DNA from: Chondrocystis sp. NIES-4102
GTDB lineage: Bacteria; Cyanobacteriota; Cyanobacteriia; Cyanobacteriales; Xenococcaceae
DNA: 64,000 nt
Reading direction: 5' to 3'
NCBI GenBank assembly: GCA_002368355.1
Contig: AP018281.1
Location: 3,596,001-3,660,000 of the forward strand
The notes under the pieces are model-generated. The model ran no database searches and was not told the origin of the DNA. It saw nothing but the letters and a program-made list of their open reading frames with translations. Every line of letters starts with the position of its first letter. The stretch's first letter is position 1. Shown here piece after piece: positions 62,132 to 64,000 of the stretch. The position numbers were made by a program, and so were the translations under genes.

Positions 62132-64000
62132 GTGAGATTCCACTGGCTATTATTTGGTTTTCTAGGTGTTTTTCTGTTTTCTTCTCCTGCTAGGGCAGGG
62201 AAAATTGTATCTTGGGAATTTGAACAGCAAGACAATAAATTGGTTTTTGAAACCGATGAAGGAGTGCAACCTGATGCAGAATTACTTAGCAATCCAACTC
62301 GTTTAGTAATTGATTTGCCAGGCATAAGTTTAGACAGAGAAACTATTAAAGAAAGTTATCAGGGATCTATTACAGGTTTTCGGATTGGACAATCAGAACC
62401 AGATACTTCTCGTATTGTAGTAGAATTAGCCCCAGGCTATACTATCGACCCCGATGACGTTGAATTTAAGGAAAAGTCAGCTAAAGAGTGGACTGTAGAA
62501 CTACCAAAACCTAAAGTTGCTCGCTTTGCTGGATCTGATAATGATGATGACGAAGTGGTGAAGTTGGATGTTCCTGAAGTAGATCTTCCTGATGCTTTAC
62601 CTAGAGTGGAGACAGTAGCATTAGAAGATTCTGATACTCAAGAGGCATCAACTAATAATAATATTATCGATTCTCCTTACATTAGAGCTACTAAGAATGG
62701 CTTTTTTATTGCAATTGATGGCAATCGTGAAATCAAAATAGATTCAGAAAGAGATGGCGATCGCATTAAGTTTTTGATTGAGGGTGTTACTCTTCCTGCT
62801 GATTTGGATTCTCAGTCAATAGCAATTAATCAGTATGGTGTATCTACTATTGAATTTGAGCAACTTGATGATTCCCAAGCCCTGATGAGTCTTGAGGTGA
62901 AAGAAGATAGTCCCGATTGGTTAGCAACTTTTAGTCGCATTAACGGCTTATTATTATTGCCTAAGGGTGAACTACCTAACACCACAACTGCTATATCTAT
63001 TCCTAAGACTGATTCAACCTCAACTTCTAATGATTCAGAATCTCTCATACAATCTTTAGATAAAAGCGAACTTAGTGTAATCGACAAAATTGAATTAGCA
63101 GATGATGATACTAATCTTTTAGTTCACGCCAAGACGCAATTATCGGCAGTAACTTCTAGATCTAGCAATGGTATTTATCAGATTATTATTGATGATGCAG
63201 AGCTTGCCGAGGATTTTCAGGGCCCAGAATTAACGGTGAGTAGTCCTATTTCTGAACTCAAAGTACGTCAAGAAGACACGACAGTTGTTTTAGAAGTTAC
63301 AACTCGTTTGAGATATCGCCTAGGACAGTTAAATACAGAAGAAACAGCACTCGCTCTACCGATTGAAGTAGGTATTGCTCCTCCTCCAGCTAGTGATGCT
63401 CCCCTACTCCCCCCAGGTTTTGATAAAGAACCTAAACTAAAACCAATTCCTGCAGTAACTGCTGCTACTATCCCTAACACCCGACCAAGAGTCATTATTG
63501 ATCCAGGACATGGTGGTTATGATGCTGGGGCAATTGGCATCGGCGGTTTGAAGGAAAAAGATGTGATTTTCCCTATTTCCCTAGATGTTGCCGAAATTCT
63601 CAAAGAACAGGGAATAGAAGTAATTATGACCAGAGATACTGATGACTTTATTAGTCTTGAAGGTCGTACTGATATGGCAAATGATCTCGATGCGGATTTA
63701 TTTGTCAGTATTCACGCTAACGCTATTAGCATGAGTAGACCTGATGTTAGTGGTTTAGAGACTTACTACTATCAAAGTGGTCGTCGTTTAGCAGAAATTA
63801 TTCACTGGAGTATTTTAAATGGAGTCAACATTCAAGATAGGGGTATTCGCCGAGCCAGATTTTTTGTACTCAGACATTCAACCATGCCCGCCGTGTTGGT
63901 CGAAGTAGGATTTGTTACTGGGACTGATGATGCTTCACGACTTAAAGATCCCGCTCATCGTCGTCAAATGGCAGAAGCGATCGCCAGAGGCGTAATCGAG
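62132..64000 (+). CDS. amiC: N-acetylmuramoyl-L-alanine amidase (AMIN domain), 3' end outside window
   Basis: A cell-wall amidase that cleaves the peptide from MurNAc during cell separation. It starts at GTG 62132 with GAGGA nine bases upstream; no in-frame ATG exists. Residues 1-22 are a signal peptide ending in ARAG. An AMIN domain (about 22-115) binds peptidoglycan, then a long linker rich in Asp/Glu/Ser and a second AMIN-like region follow. Amidase_3 begins at about residue 450 with RVIIDPGHGGYDAGAIG (zinc His460), then MTRDTDDFISLEGRTDMAN, FVSIHANA and LVEVGFVTG. The frame is still open at 64000; about the last part of the amidase domain is missing. Confidence 0.93.
   Translation, partial: MRFHWLLFGFLGVFLFSSPARAGKIVSWEFEQQDNKLVFETDEGVQPDAELLSNPTRLVIDLPGISLDRETIKESYQGSITGFRIGQSEPDTSRIVVELAPGYTIDPDDVEFKEKSAKEWTVELPKPKVARFAGSDNDDDEVVKLDVPEVDLPDALPRVETVALEDSDTQEASTNNNIIDSPYIRATKNGFFIAIDGNREIKIDSERDGDRIKFLIEGVTLPADLDSQSIAINQYGVSTIEFEQLDDSQALMSLEVKEDSPDWLATFSRINGLLLLPKGELPNTTTAISIPKTDSTSTSNDSESLIQSLDKSELSVIDKIELADDDTNLLVHAKTQLSAVTSRSSNGIYQIIIDDAELAEDFQGPELTVSSPISELKVRQEDTTVVLEVTTRLRYRLGQLNTEETALALPIEVGIAPPPASDAPLLPPGFDKEPKLKPIPAVTAATIPNTRPRVIIDPGHGGYDAGAIGIGGLKEKDVIFPISLDVAEILKEQGIEVIMTRDTDDFISLEGRTDMANDLDADLFVSIHANAISMSRPDVSGLETYYYQSGRRLAEIIHWSILNGVNIQDRGIRRARFFVLRHSTMPAVLVEVGFVTGTDDASRLKDPAHRRQMAEAIARGVIE

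Overview
The window is chromosomal DNA from a cyanobacterium, probably a unicellular or pseudofilamentous one of the Chroococcales/Pleurocapsales type. It carries apcD (allophycocyanin B), a plant-type zeta-carotene desaturase, a photosystem II S4-domain protein, a high-light-inducible protein, a COP23-type protein and several families found only in cyanobacteria. The octamer GCGATCGC (HIP1) recurs throughout, and the DNA is clearly AT-rich. No phage, plasmid backbone, complete insertion sequence, CRISPR array, rRNA or tRNA was recognised.

Layout. 1-3.0 kb: the start of htpX and two stress-related genes (BON lipoprotein, GSP17M/DUF2382 protein). 3.8-6.8 kb: two MscS-type channels flanking an unusual winged-helix protein. 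6.8-10.1 kb: a DUF2294 pair, a response regulator, and a secreted trypsin-like protease behind a COP23 protein. 10.3-15.9 kb: lipoate ligase-like protein, apcD, a membrane/TPR/LRAT-domain trio, a NIL-ferredoxin and a thioredoxin of the TxlA/HCF164 type. 16-25.4 kb: zds, Tex, TrkA-like protein, CPA1 antiporter, SirB1, PIN-PhoH. 25.7-31.8 kb: glpD, envelope-type unknowns, PSII S4 protein, queF.

32-33 kb is a small graveyard with a truncated restriction-endonuclease-like gene and a broken VapBC/FitAB pair. Then come hli, purN, a lipoprotein and an ABC exporter. 37.5-41.3 kb is a compact accessory/defence patch: higBA beside an MmeI-like type IIG restriction-modification enzyme, separated by a repeat- and hairpin-rich spacer. 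41.5-51.8 kb holds two flavoproteins, an SDR, two small proteins, two FeoA-domain genes, rsmH and gnd. 52-54.9 kb contains an ankyrin protein, a 0.73-kb element bounded by 40-bp inverted repeats, and a vapBC pair. 54.9-64 kb is housekeeping: murE, glutaredoxin-like, recR (apparently with an AUU start), pdhB, a TldD/PmbA protein, a CPA2 antiporter and an AMIN-domain amidase running off the end.

Intergenic DNA is rich in heptamer tandem repeats (ACTACCT, TCCTGAC, and TTAGC-type runs). These mark at least eight spacers and have created spurious N-terminal extensions. The observations most worth checking are the AUU start of recR, the MscS/winged-helix/MscS cassette, the inverted-repeat element at 53.1-53.9 kb, the structured spacer at 38.3-38.4 kb, and two small proteins of 49 and 55 residues.
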